Below the pieces are notes generated by a model. That model searched no databases and had not been told where the DNA came from. It saw only the letters and a program-made list of their open reading frames with translations. The translations under genes and the position numbers were made by a program. Of a stretch of DNA of 64,000 nucleotides, positions 43,217-52,155 are shown in pieces. Each line of letters opens with the position of its first letter. Within the stretch, counting starts at the first letter, position 1. Origin of the DNA: Shinella curvata (GTDB lineage: Bacteria > Pseudomonadota > Alphaproteobacteria > Rhizobiales > Rhizobiaceae); the NCBI RefSeq assembly GCF_022899935.1, contig NZ_JALJCJ010000004.1:558001-622000 (forward strand), read 5' to 3'.

Positions 43217-43945
43217 CTATGGGGTGAAGGGCACCGCAAGAAAGCGCCTGCTGGGTCCCTCAAAACTGCTCGGATAGTAGGAAATGATCACGACAGCCCT
43301 CTCTTTGGTCGAGCCGACCCCAGGAACCACGACCGCATAGGCACCGTAGCTTTGAGGGCAGCCACGGGCGACCGGTAGGATGCCGTCGTCGCGATAAAGC
43401 GTACTCTCTGCAAGCCCGCTTGCGATACGCAATTCGTAACCTTGGGGCTGACCATCGCCTTGCAGATCGCATTCGGCCAACGAACTCGTCGGAAATGCAG
43501 TGACTTGGAAGGAGTAGGTCTTCGTCCGAGTGCCCCACGCCGGAAGCGGATAATTGACCGAAATTCGTGAGGAATCCTCGATCAGCTCCCCATCTCCATT
43601 CAGTGCTGCGATTTCAGCAGGTACGAAAATGTTGCGTTCGGCGATGAGGGGCCTGGCTTTATCCCTTGCGTCAGCACGCACCGCCGCCAGGTCGTCGCTG
43701 CTGTCGCCTTCCTCCGCAACACTGCTGATGCGCGTGCTCTCCTGTCCGGGATCTGCACCGAGATCGACGAGATAGATGTTGGAATAGGCGACGCCGGAAT
43801 CACTTTCGATTCCATACTCCTCGAAGGCAAAATGCCGGGCTTCCAGTGAGAAACCGATGAAATTGGCGCTTGCGCGGTCCCCTGCAGCGGCAGGCGAGGC
43901 AAGAAGTCCAAAACCGGCAAATAGGCTGATCGTCCATCGCATCAT
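43217..43945 (-). CDS. DUF2259 family secreted protein, copy 1
   Basis: A 242-residue exported protein: signal peptide ending SPAAAGD near residue 20, then the DUF2259 opening NFIGFSLEARHFAFEEYGIE and VAYSNIYLVDLG. ARDKARPLIAERNI lies mid-protein and RGCPQSYGAYAVVVPG in the last third. The C-terminus reads VVIISYYPSSFEGPSRRFLA. The family is periplasmic and uncharacterised. A second, diverged copy is at 52156. The start at 43945 (or 43972) lacks a strong ribosome site; the open frame to 44206 is not believed because it overlaps the next gene. It lies downstream of the secreted protein at 44049 and upstream of the SecY-like gene. Confidence 0.8.
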   Translation of the reverse strand: MMRWTISLFAGFGLLASPAAAGDRASANFIGFSLEARHFAFEEYGIESDSGVAYSNIYLVDLGADPGQESTRISSVAEEGDSSDDLAAVRADARDKARPLIAERNIFVPAEIAALNGDGELIEDSSRISVNYPLPAWGTRTKTYSFQVTAFPTSSLAECDLQGDGQPQGYELRIASGLAESTLYRDDGILPVARGCPQSYGAYAVVVPGVGSTKERAVVIISYYPSSFEGPSRRFLAVPFTP

Positions 43946-44048
43946 ATTGACCGCACCGAGGTTTGAGACCATTCCATCACCATGTTCGTTTGCTTGATTG
44001 ATTTTTTGATGTGATCTGCGATGGCGACGAGTTGAGAGGTCCACGCCT

Positions 44049-44678
44049 CTATCCGCCGGACGCCTCGATGACACGGCGTGTCCACTCTGTTTTCTTGCCG
44101 ATGGCGACGGCGCTATCGCGATCGCACTGAAACTGCGAGGCATTGTCGGCTGCGGAGCGAGCAAGCTGGTAGCCGTTTTTGTTGGCGCCGATATCGACAG
44201 CGCCAAGCAGGCACGCCTCGCCGTATTCTACGCGGATTATCGCGAGAACCTGATGGCCGACGTCCGGCGTTCCCTCTTTCGGGAATAGCATGCGTACGAT
44301 CGCTGCCTCGGCTTTGAACACTCCGGAGACCACGGGGCCGCGCCATTCTATTTTCTCGCCGGCGCTCCATGCTTCCACGACTGACGGAGCGCCATCCGCG
44401 TTCGTTTCGTCCCAGGTTAGCGCGATCTGGACGCTTGTTCCCAAACCATTGACGACCACGGATATGCCGGCCGGACCGAGGCACGTCTTCGACTGCTCCT
44501 CAACCTCCTCATCGAGGGGCGGAGCAATGACGCAATCACTGTTTGCTATCGACGTATAGCGGCTCTCCAATCTCGCCGCGTTTGCTGGCGCAGCGAGCGC
44601 TGGAGCGAGGGCGATCAGAGCTGCCAGCCGCAAGGATATCGCTCTGAAAGACCCTGCCATGTCATGCCAAGCGCACAT
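44049..44678 (-). CDS. Exported protein, function unknown
   Basis: A 209-residue protein after AGAGGAG, with a signal peptide (about residues 12-38, ending PANAA). The mature domain has three cysteines (SDCVIAPPLDEEVEEQSKTC and FQCDRDS) and strands such as GPAGISVVVNGLGTSVQIAL and EWRGPVVSGVFKAEAAIVRM. A late segment, GYQLARSAADNASQFQC, recalls small lysozyme-inhibitor-like folds, but I cannot place it in a family. It is probably cotranscribed with the DUF2259 gene 103 bases downstream. Confidence 0.65.
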   Translation of the reverse strand: MCAWHDMAGSFRAISLRLAALIALAPALAAPANAARLESRYTSIANSDCVIAPPLDEEVEEQSKTCLGPAGISVVVNGLGTSVQIALTWDETNADGAPSVVEAWSAGEKIEWRGPVVSGVFKAEAAIVRMLFPKEGTPDVGHQVLAIIRVEYGEACLLGAVDIGANKNGYQLARSAADNASQFQCDRDSAVAIGKKTEWTRRVIEASGG

Positions 44679-44705
44679 GCTGCACTCCTCTGAATCAATC
44701 CTCAA

Positions 44706-44931
44706 TCAGCGCAGCGGGCTTAGCGTCGGACGACCGCAGCGTCTAAGGCTCTCGGACAATCTGCCAGCCAGCGCGCTGGCGAAGCCATATTTGGATCGGA
44801 TTTGTTTCAGCAGTTCGCCTCGGTGCCGTTCGTCGCATTTCACGCGACCGCCTGCCGAGAAATCTCGGTGAAAACTGGGGGGCATGCCTCCGTGGCAGGC
44901 CGGAACGGGCCGTCAACCTTCAGAGTAAAAA
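44706..44931. other. Intergenic region, no gene recognised
   Basis: AT-richer DNA between the divergent exported-protein gene at 44049 and the fragment at 44932. It probably carries the promoter of the former. No clear structure was seen. Confidence 0.35.
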
Positions 44932-45039
44932 ATGAAAACTCTAATCTCTGCGGCGGTCATCGCGGTGCTCGCTTTTGGCGCCGCGACCGATGCAGCCTTT
45001 GCGCAATTCGCCGTCAACGGGCTGCCGACCACCCGATGA
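44932..45039 (+). pseudogene. Truncated small secreted-protein gene
   Basis: An ATG opens a good signal peptide (MKTLISAAVIAVLAFGAAT, then AFAQ) but the frame stops after 35 codons, 11 residues past the cleavage site. Shifting frame at about 45033 gives DDVGQKNIGRALADHQRRTK up to a stop at 45098. This looks like the remainder of a small exported protein broken by a frameshift. A genuine 35-residue peptide cannot be excluded. Confidence 0.35.
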
Positions 45040-45100
45040 CGTGGGCCAGAAGAACATCGGCCGCGCCCTCGCAGACCACCAGCGCAGGACGAAAAATTGA

Positions 45101-45386
45101 AGTCCGACAATACGCATAACCTGATTGGGGTCATCGCCGAAAATGCCCGATGGCGGGTGCGCTCAACGAACGCGGCTATCCACCTTCGTGTTAGGGCCGC
45201 TTTTTCCGCTTCCTTACGGAAAGCTCAGCAAAAAGTCCGGGGTAATTCCAAGCTCTCACGGAGGTTCACCTCAAAAGAATAGTTTCCTTTGATGGCCGAC
45301 GCGCGGGTCGCTGATTGGGTGACGACATCATGAAGAAACAACGGTCCGCTTGAGATGGCTACTGCCACGCCACCGAGGGCCAAAGA
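45101..45386. other. Intergenic region, no feature recognised
   Basis: About 290 bases without a convincing frame. The run GGGCCGCTTTTTCCGC near 45210 is T-rich but has no strong stem. Confidence 0.35.
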
Positions 45387-45890
45387 ATGAGATACACGTC
45401 CGCGCTGCGATATTCACTAATCCACGCGATCACATCGATAGGGATCGGCATAACCGTCCTCCTTGTCGCGACGCGATCCGGCTCGAGGCCCCTGGATGAC
45501 TGGGTCGGAACGATCGAAATCCTGGTTCGCACCATCAAACGATACCCCCATAATCTCTATGAGATCGCGGCCATCCTGGCCGTTCTCATCGTGCCGATCA
45601 GAGCCGGCTTCGCGGATGCTCGCAGTAACGAGCCGCAATCTGCCTCGAACGTCAGTCGGCAAGCCTTCGCCGCCGCTCTCGCGGCACTCGCCACACCGCT
45701 CGTCTACCTTGGATTCAGCACGATCCTAAACCACGCATTGTCGAGCAACTTCCCCGGTCACCGGTGGAACCATGTGGAGGCGCTTGCCATGGGACTGTGG
45801 TCTTTCATGACGATCCCCGTCACGCTGATGACATCGCATGTGCTGCGGGGACAGCGCGCCAAGGCCGTCGCAGGTGCCAAACCTGAATAG
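45387..45890 (+). CDS. Small polytopic membrane protein, function unknown
   Basis: A 167-residue protein with about four hydrophobic segments: IHAITSIGIGITVLLVATRS near residue 12, a weaker EIAAILAVLIVPIRAGF near 59, AFAAALAALATPLVYLGFST near 92, and LAMGLWSFMTIPVTLMTSHV near 133. No family is recognised. It stands among small exported proteins with no visible operon partner. The predicted coding frame has normal codon use. Confidence 0.55.
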   Translation: MRYTSALRYSLIHAITSIGIGITVLLVATRSGSRPLDDWVGTIEILVRTIKRYPHNLYEIAAILAVLIVPIRAGFADARSNEPQSASNVSRQAFAAALAALATPLVYLGFSTILNHALSSNFPGHRWNHVEALAMGLWSFMTIPVTLMTSHVLRGQRAKAVAGAKPE

Positions 45891-45979
45891 GTGCGCGAGC
45901 GCGCATCGGTAGAAAATGCCTGCAAATGCCGACGAAAACTGCTGTCCGTCGCGCACTACCCTGACCTTGGAGGGTTCTC

Positions 45980-46573
45980 ATGACATCGACCATCCGGTGC
46001 CTTGCAACACTGTTCCCATTCCTTTTCAGCGCGTCTTCACTTCTCGCCGCGGATACGTTCCAGCCCGGAAAAACGGATGGGGCGCTACCCACGTTCGTTC
46101 GCGCCGAGGACGGTGCACGCGCCTGCTGGAGAACCGAAATCAGCCCATCCCAGCTGGCGGCAAAGCCGAACCGGATGGTGAAATCCATGGCGCTGTCGAT
46201 GCAGACCCAGGTCTCCCCACCCGACGAGGACTGGCCGCAAGGTCGCACCCTCTATAACTACGACCTCTCGATAACCTTTTCCGACGGGCGCAGTGGCCGG
46301 GCGCTGGGAAACTGCCTTCCCGATGGACCGGATTCCATCGCATGTGCCGTCGAATGTGATGGCGGGGGCGCGATCGTCAGCCACAGAGATGGAGGCGCAG
46401 TCGATCTGGATTTCAGCCAGACAAGCTTTATCAGGCTGAACTATTGTGGCGAGCAGGGAGACCCCATACGGTTCCGGCCGGACGTGGCGGAGGCACGCTT
46501 CACGCTGCAGAAACGGCCCGAGGAAGAGTGCCCCGCGGTAACGATGCCCGATTGGGACGCCGGGATCGATTGA
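45980..46573 (+). CDS. Secreted cysteine-containing protein, function unknown
   Basis: A 197-residue protein with a signal peptide ending SLLAAD near residue 25. The mature part has six cysteines, with FSDGRSGRALGNCLPDGPDS, ACAVECDGGGAIVSHRDGG and FIRLNYCGEQG as the main blocks. The pattern suggests a disulfide-stabilised beta-rich periplasmic protein. No enzyme motif or named family is recognised. GGAGGG lies shortly before its ATG. It is one of a set of unrelated small exported proteins between 43 and 53 kb. Confidence 0.65.
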   Translation: MTSTIRCLATLFPFLFSASSLLAADTFQPGKTDGALPTFVRAEDGARACWRTEISPSQLAAKPNRMVKSMALSMQTQVSPPDEDWPQGRTLYNYDLSITFSDGRSGRALGNCLPDGPDSIACAVECDGGGAIVSHRDGGAVDLDFSQTSFIRLNYCGEQGDPIRFRPDVAEARFTLQKRPEEECPAVTMPDWDAGID

Positions 46574-46715
46574 TCCATATGCAATGACACGATTGCAGAC
46601 AACGGCCGGAGGGCCGCCGCCCATTCTCTCAGCATATCCCGGTCAGATCTATGTGGGGCAGATGGCACGCGGCGCGGCCAGCCCTCCATCATGCGTATAG
46701 GGAGCAGTGGCACGA

Positions 46716-48017
46716 ATGCCCGACCATATCAGCGTCTTAATACTCGGGGCCACGGGCTTTATCGGCTCCGTCGTCGCGGAACGGCTTCGGAGTTGCGGGT
46801 ATGCCGTGACCGGGCTTGGCCGCAACCCCGATCGTGCGAAACTCCAGCATCCCGACATCCGCTGGCTGAAGGCCGATCTCGGCGATCTTACCACTGCCGC
46901 CGATTGGGCGCCGCTCCTTGCAGGCCAGGATATCGTCGTCAACTGCGCCGGCGCCTTGCAGGACGGCCCGCATGATGACCTCGCTGCGTCGCAGGAGCGC
47001 GCGATGCTGGCGCTCTATGCGGCCGCTGGCCAGGCCGGTCTCCGCCTTATCGTGCAGATTTCCGCCAACACGGCCGATTCCGGCGCCGAAACGGCCTTCC
47101 TCAGCACCAAACGGACAGCCGATCGTGCCCTTGCCTCGAGCGGCGTACCGCATGTCATCCTGCGCCCCGCCCTGGTCATCGGCCGTAATGCCTTTGGCGG
47201 CACAGCGCTGCTGCGCGCGCTCGCCGCCATGCCGGGGGCGATCCCCATCGCCTATGCCGACAATCCCATCGCTACCGTGTCGGTGGATGACGTCGCCGCT
47301 TGCGTCGCCAAGGCGGTTGCCGGCGCGATCCCCGTGGGGGGCGATTATGATCTCGCTGCGCCCGAAATCCTGCGGTTCCGCGATCTGGTGGCGCTGCATC
47401 GCGCCTGGCTCGGGCTGCCGCCGGTTCGCATCCTGTCGCTTCCCGGCTTTGTTTCTCGGCCGGTCGGTGCGCTCGCCGATCTCGCGGGCCGGCTCGGCTG
47501 GCGTTCTCCGCTGCGCTCGACGGCGATGGCCGTCATGGCGGGCGGTGTGTCAGCCGGGCGGCAGGGGGCATCGCCGGCCGACGTGACGTTGTTGACCGCC
47601 GCCCAGACCCTCGCGCGCCATCCGGCGGGTGTGCAGGACGTCTGGTTCGCGCGGCTCTACCTGCTCAAGCCGCTGATCGTCGTCATCCTCTCGGCTTTCT
47701 GGCTGCTGTCGGGACTGGTTCCGCTGCTCGATCCCGCGCGGGCCGCCTACTTCCTGCAGCCTTTCATGCCGACGGCTGTCGCCTTTCTTGCGACGTTCCT
47801 CACTTGCGCCCTCGATATTGCGCTCGGGCTTGCCGTCCTTTATCGGCCGTGGGCGCGCCGCGCACTGCTCGGTATGCTCGCCGTCTCCGCGGCCTATCTG
47901 GTGGGCGGCACGATCCTGACGCCGGAACTCTGGCTCGATCCGCTCGGGCCGTTCGTCAAGGTACTGCCGTCGATGGTCCTGGCGGGCGTTACTATTGCCA
48001 TACTGGAGGAACGCTGA
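46716..48017 (+). CDS. NAD(P)-binding epimerase-like protein fused to a DoxX-like membrane domain
   Basis: A 433-residue two-part protein. Residues 1-290 form an atypical short-chain dehydrogenase / NmrA-like Rossmann domain (VLILGATGFIGSVVAERLRS near the start, IRWLKADLGDL, VNCAGAL, and ISANTADSG then STKRTADRAL). Residues 310-433 are four hydrophobic helices like DoxX (FWLLSGLVPLLDPARAAYFL, ALDIALGLAVLYRPWARRAL). Such fusions are known in proteobacteria and linked loosely to redox or lipid/quinone chemistry at the membrane. The ATG at 46716 is preferred over the GTG at 46707. Its stop overlaps the next start (TGATG), coupling it to the DUF2269 gene. Confidence 0.8.
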   Translation: MPDHISVLILGATGFIGSVVAERLRSCGYAVTGLGRNPDRAKLQHPDIRWLKADLGDLTTAADWAPLLAGQDIVVNCAGALQDGPHDDLAASQERAMLALYAAAGQAGLRLIVQISANTADSGAETAFLSTKRTADRALASSGVPHVILRPALVIGRNAFGGTALLRALAAMPGAIPIAYADNPIATVSVDDVAACVAKAVAGAIPVGGDYDLAAPEILRFRDLVALHRAWLGLPPVRILSLPGFVSRPVGALADLAGRLGWRSPLRSTAMAVMAGGVSAGRQGASPADVTLLTAAQTLARHPAGVQDVWFARLYLLKPLIVVILSAFWLLSGLVPLLDPARAAYFLQPFMPTAVAFLATFLTCALDIALGLAVLYRPWARRALLGMLAVSAAYLVGGTILTPELWLDPLGPFVKVLPSMVLAGVTIAILEER

Positions 48018-48493
48018 TGCCAGAGGGGGTGGACGTTCTGCGGCTGCTGCATGTAGTCGGTGCGACCGTCCTGTTCGGGACGGGAGCCGGTATCGCCTTC
48101 TTCATGGTCATGGCGCATCGGACGAAAAATCCTGCGCTGATCGCCCATGTCGCGGGCACGGTTGTGGTCGCCGATACGCTTTTCACGGCCACGGCCGTCG
48201 TCCTGCAGCCGGTCACGGGATACCTTCTTGCCCGCGAGATCGGGTGGTCGCTCACCGAGGGCTGGATCGTCCTGTCGCTTCTCCTTTATGTTCTGACCGG
48301 TCTTTTCTGGCTGCCGGTCGTCGCGATCCAGCTCCGCCTCCGGGATATCGCTCGCGCGGCAGCGGCGAACGGCGAAGCGCTCCCTCCGGCGTACTTCCGC
48401 CTCTACCGCGTGTGGTTCCTCTGCGGCTTTCCGGCCTTCTTTGCGGTGATCGGCATTCTCTGGCTCATGCTCGGCAAGCCGACATTGTTTTGA
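48017..48493 (+). CDS. DUF2269 family membrane protein
   Basis: A 158-residue membrane protein with four helices: LRLLHVVGATVLFGTGAGIA at the N-terminus, VADTLFTATAVVLQPVTGYL, SLLLYVLTGLFWLPVVAIQL and WFLCGFPAFFAVIGILWLML. The His-containing first helix and the VxQPxTG turn match DUF2269, an uncharacterised family. It is translationally coupled to the epimerase-DoxX fusion upstream, so the two probably work in one membrane process. Confidence 0.8.
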   Translation: MPEGVDVLRLLHVVGATVLFGTGAGIAFFMVMAHRTKNPALIAHVAGTVVVADTLFTATAVVLQPVTGYLLAREIGWSLTEGWIVLSLLLYVLTGLFWLPVVAIQLRLRDIARAAAANGEALPPAYFRLYRVWFLCGFPAFFAVIGILWLMLGKPTLF

Positions 48494-48577
48494 GCGCCCG
48501 GTGACCTCTCGATGCCTTCCAACGTAGAAATGTGATGCTGGAGCGCTGCGTTGTCGCCGGCTTCCCGGCGCTACCAG

Positions 48578-48614
48578 AAGAAATGAAATCGGCCCGGCTG
48601 CAAGCAGCCGGGCC
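48578..48614 (-). terminator. Intrinsic terminator of the SH3 gene
   Basis: GGCCCGGCTGC and GCAGCCGGGCC (48591-48614) form a perfect 11-bp stem, followed on the minus strand by a T-rich tract (GATTTCATTT). It lies 27 bases past the stop of the gene at 48641. Confidence 0.75.
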
Positions 48615-48640
48615 GTGGACGGTCGAGATAATGCAGCCAG

Positions 48641-49057
48641 TCACAGGTTGGGGCCGGGGATGTGGATCTTGCTCGGCTTCTTCCAGTGGATCTTCCCGCG
48701 GCCGTGATCATGATGGTGATGGCCGCCCCAGCCGCCGAAGCCGAAGGAAATGCCCACGCTCGGGGTAGAATCGTAGCGACGCTGAACGGCACGGGCGAGA
48801 TACTTCTGCGAGACCCAGCCATCTGCGCCGGGATGAGAGATATAGCACCAGCCGCGCTTGCACCGCGCGATGTCGACGTCTTCCCCGTAGAGCACGGTTC
48901 CGATCGTGGAATAGTTCACGCCGGGGCCGGTGCGGACATTGATGTTGCCAGTCACCATGCCGGGAGCCGCCTGGGCGGGAGCAGCAATGGCGAACGCGAC
49001 CGCCGCGAAGCCGATTGCCGCGAGCGCGCGCCCGGCGTTATTGATCATTTTGTGCAT
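48641..49057 (-). CDS. Exported SH3-domain protein with His-rich tail
   Basis: A 138-residue protein after AAGGAG: signal peptide (AIGFAAVAFAIAAPAQA, cleavage near residue 30), then one bacterial SH3 domain (about residues 36-90, GNINVRTGPGVNYSTIGTVL and GWCYISHPGADGWVSQKYLA). A glycine/histidine/lysine-rich tail follows (GGWGGHHHHDHGRGKIHWKK). SH3_3 domains bind cell-wall peptides; the tail could bind metal or polyanions. A strong hairpin terminator follows the gene. Confidence 0.85.
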   Translation of the reverse strand: MHKMINNAGRALAAIGFAAVAFAIAAPAQAAPGMVTGNINVRTGPGVNYSTIGTVLYGEDVDIARCKRGWCYISHPGADGWVSQKYLARAVQRRYDSTPSVGISFGFGGWGGHHHHDHGRGKIHWKKPSKIHIPGPNL

Positions 49058-49607
49058 GCCAGTCTCCTTGTTTGCCGTGGAGCGCCACGGTTCGTTTGAC
49101 GGAGTCAGGAATGCACCTCCGTTGTATCTCCAGAATTTCTGGAAAGTGGGGCTTTGCGATACAGACGCGCGAGCTCACCGCTCAGGGCTTCGGCCACGGC
49201 AACTTGTTGTGGTGGTGATGGCGACGGTGATGCCAGCCTTTGCTCTGTTCGCCGCTTCCAAAGCCGGAATTGAACCGGAAGGCCGGTGCTGCATGCGAGT
49301 ACTTTATGCTGCCTGACTTCGCCGGCTTTCCGCGGATCCTTCCCAACGAGCGTCTGCATCTTCGTCGTCAGATCGGTCGTCTTCGACTGCAACTACTCGG
49401 GGGCCACGCAAAGGCGGCCGACGACGATGCAGGCGCGATCGAGATCATGAGAGTGAGGCCCTTCACGGGAGAAACCTCGTTCGTCCGTGCCCATGCGTAT
49501 TGAACATCGCCCGCTTGGCGAGTTCTGCCCGTCACAGACAATTTCTTGAAACCGCATGGCTGTAGCCAACGTCGTTTCCATCCAGAATTTCGAGCGCAAC
49601 TCCTCCC
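49058..49607. other. Intergenic region with a possible gene relic
   Basis: About 550 bases with no convincing intact gene. On the minus strand, ending at the stop 49182-49184, a short frame reads AFRFNSGFGSGEQSKGWHHR and ends HHHHNKLPWPKP. This tail resembles the His-rich end of the SH3 protein at 48641. Its upstream part is closed by a stop within about 55 codons. It may be a remnant of a second SH3-type gene, or a tiny gene. Confidence 0.4.
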
Positions 49608-50144
49608 ATGAAACAGAAGCAAAGCCCTGCCGCCTATCAGAAGGCCGACGCGTCACGCAGGTTATCAAGGCGGCAGATGATCGATCTCGTGGGGGCTATC
49701 TGGGCCATTGGCCTCCTGTACCCCGCCGGGGCCATCGCCGTCGCAATCAGCAGCCCCGAGCATCGCGGCGTTCTTCTCGACACCGCGCTATCCATGGGCG
49801 TCGGAACCATGACTACGGGTATCGTCGAGAGAAACGAATGCGTCTGGTTCAAGACAGGCAGTGCACGAGGCGGGGATCAGGGTATGCAGTGCATGCTCCT
49901 GGTCCGTGCGGAAGAGCGCGAGCGGCGAACGATCATCCGGGTGAGCAGTCCGGGCCATCTTCACGGGCAGTGGACGCCAGGATTCGTCTTCAGGCAACTT
50001 GCCGTCGATGCGCCCGCCGCGACCGTTTGGGACCGGGCTTCCCGCGTTTTGCCTACGGTGCTTATCTCTCTCGGCTCGCTGGCGCTGGCGGCAGTCGCCA
50101 CGGTGGCGGCGGTCTCCGACAATCGCCGGTTGGCGCCAGGGTGA
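49608..50144 (+). CDS. Predicted two-span membrane protein, function unknown
   Basis: A 178-residue protein with one hydrophobic helix near the N-terminus (LVGAIWAIGLLYPAGAIAVA, about residues 27-46) and one near the C-terminus (VLISLGSLALAAVATVAAVS). The extracytoplasmic-looking middle (about 50-140) contains two cysteines (NECVWFK and MQCMLLV). The layout fits a periplasmic loop held by two helices, as in several uncharacterised inner-membrane proteins. No clear ribosome site precedes the ATG. It converges with the DUF4424 gene, the stops being two bases apart. Confidence 0.55.
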   Translation: MKQKQSPAAYQKADASRRLSRRQMIDLVGAIWAIGLLYPAGAIAVAISSPEHRGVLLDTALSMGVGTMTTGIVERNECVWFKTGSARGGDQGMQCMLLVRAEERERRTIIRVSSPGHLHGQWTPGFVFRQLAVDAPAATVWDRASRVLPTVLISLGSLALAAVATVAAVSDNRRLAPG

Positions 50145-50146
50145 AG

Positions 50147-51169
50147 CTAGGGTGCGGGCGAAACGTTCTTGTCGAGGAAAGGATTGGCTTCGGGCTTCCA
50201 GTGGAAACCAATCAGAAGATCGCGCGTCGGTGTGAAATCCTTCGCCTCGAAGACGATCGGTGTGCGCACGAGCCCCTGTGACGCATCGGGCCAGCATGTC
50301 ATCATCGCCGCCCCATCCTGCGGCGGGTCGATCGTCAGCCGGAAGTGGCCGATCGGTCCAGCCCAGTTCGCACCGGTTTTTAGGATGTAGCCCACCTCCG
50401 ATATGTACCCGACAAGTCCGTCGGGGCCGACATTCTGGATCATTGTGCTGACCGCATCATCACTGAGGCAATAGTTATCGACGATCTGCCGCCGGCGATC
50501 CCGTAGTTCGGACGTATCCCCCGTGTTGTAGAGGCCATATCCTCCGATCCAGGGATGATATCTGTGCTTGACGCTCGCGCTCGCGCCTGCGGGAAGTTCG
50601 AGGTCCCAGATGTAAACGAGTTGGTATCGCCATTCGCCTCGAACCGAGCCTATTCCGGCCTTTGCTGCGGCTTTTTCCAGTGCGGCCCATTGCTTGTCGT
50701 TGGCCGGTCGATAGTTCCAGGGTTCCTTGTAGCTGGGCGGCGGCATCAGCCCCGTCCTCTCGAGGAGCGCGCTGATATCGTCCCCAGCCTCGGTTCGGAC
50801 GATCATTCTTCGATTGCTGGGAATTTTCTTGCCGTCGATGAGCGTGACGAAATCATCCATCGGATTGTCCAGATCATAGGCCTGCTCGTCGAAATTGTTC
50901 TGAAGGTCCCTGTCTATGGCCGGCAGCGGAAAGCCGATCGTTGCCGAGACGGCCTTGGACGTCTCGTTCGCGAAGACGTAATCGACCCGGATTTCACCTC
51001 GCGTGACGTGGAGATCCTCGCTCACCATGCGGACGCTGTCGCTGGTGATGAGCTCGATGCCGCCGGCATCGATGCGCACCATGCTGTCATTGGCAAAAGA
51101 AGGGCCTGCTGCGAGAAGAAGCACGCCCGAAAACGCGCCGGCGCGCAGCCTGCTAGAGAGTGAAGGCAT
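50147..51169 (-). CDS. DUF4424 family exported protein
   Basis: A 340-residue protein after GGAGGAACAC with a signal peptide ending SFA near residue 26. It then shows the DUF4424 opening NDSMVRIDAGGIELITSDSV and MVSEDLHVTRGEIRVDYVFA (residues 27-70). FANETSKAVSATIGFPLP and KHRYHPWIGGYGLYNTGD (about residue 225) follow. Two cysteines late in the protein (NYCLSDDAV and MTCWPDA) may bond. The family is periplasmic, beta-rich and uncharacterised. It is followed on the other strand by the convergent gene at 49608 and preceded nine bases upstream by an SH3-like gene. Confidence 0.8.
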   Translation of the reverse strand: MPSLSSRLRAGAFSGVLLLAAGPSFANDSMVRIDAGGIELITSDSVRMVSEDLHVTRGEIRVDYVFANETSKAVSATIGFPLPAIDRDLQNNFDEQAYDLDNPMDDFVTLIDGKKIPSNRRMIVRTEAGDDISALLERTGLMPPPSYKEPWNYRPANDKQWAALEKAAAKAGIGSVRGEWRYQLVYIWDLELPAGASASVKHRYHPWIGGYGLYNTGDTSELRDRRRQIVDNYCLSDDAVSTMIQNVGPDGLVGYISEVGYILKTGANWAGPIGHFRLTIDPPQDGAAMMTCWPDASQGLVRTPIVFEAKDFTPTRDLLIGFHWKPEANPFLDKNVSPAP

Positions 51170-51178
51170 GTGTTCCTC

Positions 51179-51751
51179 CTATGGACAGGTCGTGACCTGG
51201 TTTCCGCAAAGGCCGGTTACCCAGCCACGGTGCTCGGCGCCATCGGGTGTCTCGAGCGTGACATCGGCGAACGTTCCGCTGCAATCGTGAACCTTTCGGA
51301 CGGTCGCGCTGTCCGGTCCCCAGTCGTCGCCGACAAGCTCGGTCAGGATCCGAGCCGATGGGTCGGGAGCCTCGCGCAGGTGAGGGTTGTTGATCGAGAA
51401 CGTGACGAGTTTTGCGGAAATCCATCCCGGTCCCTCGAAGATCGTCCGCTCCGGCCTTTCGCCATACTGATCGACGGCGACATTTCTGATCCGGAACCAG
51501 CCGTTCTCGTAGCCGACGACCTCGAATTCCGGCGAAAACGCCGCGTCCCCTTCACCGGCTTCCTGAGGCAGTTTGGTAAGGATCGTCGCAGACGCGTTCG
51601 GTTCCGACCGCACGTTCGTTCCGGCGGGGTCGGGATCCCAGGTATGGGCGGTGAAGGAGCAGACGCTTGCCGTGGCGCTCGCCGGGCCCGGTGCCGCGAA
51701 GATGGCGACGGCCGAGGATAGGGCGATCAGGATCGGGGCGAATCTTCGCAT
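51179..51751 (-). CDS. Exported SH3-like domain protein
   Basis: A 190-residue protein with a signal peptide ending ASA near residue 26. The mature part has an SH3-like repeat (DPAGTNVRSEPNASATILTK, FEVVGYENGWFRIRNV, GWISAKLV) and a second, weaker one (FSINNPHLREAPDPSARILT, GWVTGLCG). Cysteines in SVCSFTAH, VHDCSGTF and GLCGNQVTTC suggest disulfides. SH3 domains of this kind usually contact the cell wall. Only nine bases separate it from the DUF4424 gene downstream, so they form an operon. Confidence 0.75.
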   Translation of the reverse strand: MRRFAPILIALSSAVAIFAAPGPASATASVCSFTAHTWDPDPAGTNVRSEPNASATILTKLPQEAGEGDAAFSPEFEVVGYENGWFRIRNVAVDQYGERPERTIFEGPGWISAKLVTFSINNPHLREAPDPSARILTELVGDDWGPDSATVRKVHDCSGTFADVTLETPDGAEHRGWVTGLCGNQVTTCP

Positions 51752-51786
51752 GGTGCAGTCCTCGCTGGAGAGGGATGGTGGCGCCT

Positions 51787-52077
51787 TCAGGGCGCGACGA
51801 CGCGCATCGAGGTGGGGAAGGGTTCGACCCGCAGGCTATCGTGGCCGAGAAGGCTGATACGTTGGTGAGGCGCATATTCCAACGCGCCATCGCCTCCCTT
51901 GCGGATGGCGAATTGCCAGGCGGTGAGCTCTCCGCGGTCGGCCAGCGCATGACCGATCACGCTGATCGCTTCACTGCTTGATGGCCCGAGTGCCTGAATA
52001 TCGTCCGGCGCAACGCCAATGATGACATCGTCCCTGACGGTGATGATCTTGAAGAGCTGCGGCACGGTGCTAGACAT
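51787..52077 (-). CDS. Small cytoplasmic protein, function unknown
   Basis: A 96-residue protein starting at the ATG at 52077 after GGGAG; a longer frame to 52146 has no such site. It reads QLFKIITVRDDVIIGVAPDD near residue 8, LTAWQFAIRKGGDGALEYAP near 52, and HQRISLLGHDSLRVEPF near the end, a strand-rich pattern. No signal peptide or named domain is recognised. It lies 35 bases upstream of the SH3-like gene on the same strand and may be cotranscribed with it. Confidence 0.6.
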   Translation of the reverse strand: MSSTVPQLFKIITVRDDVIIGVAPDDIQALGPSSSEAISVIGHALADRGELTAWQFAIRKGGDGALEYAPHQRISLLGHDSLRVEPFPTSMRVVAP

Positions 52078-52155
52078 GAAAACTCCCATCGACGGGTGGA
52101 AATGAAGATGTAGCCAAAGCCTATCCGCCAGGGATGTTTCATTCATTTGCCGGGA

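Noticed and set aside
43946-44206. Longer start for the DUF2259 protein at 43217
   Set aside because: It would overlap the upstream exported-protein gene and place a polar, low-complexity segment before the signal peptide.
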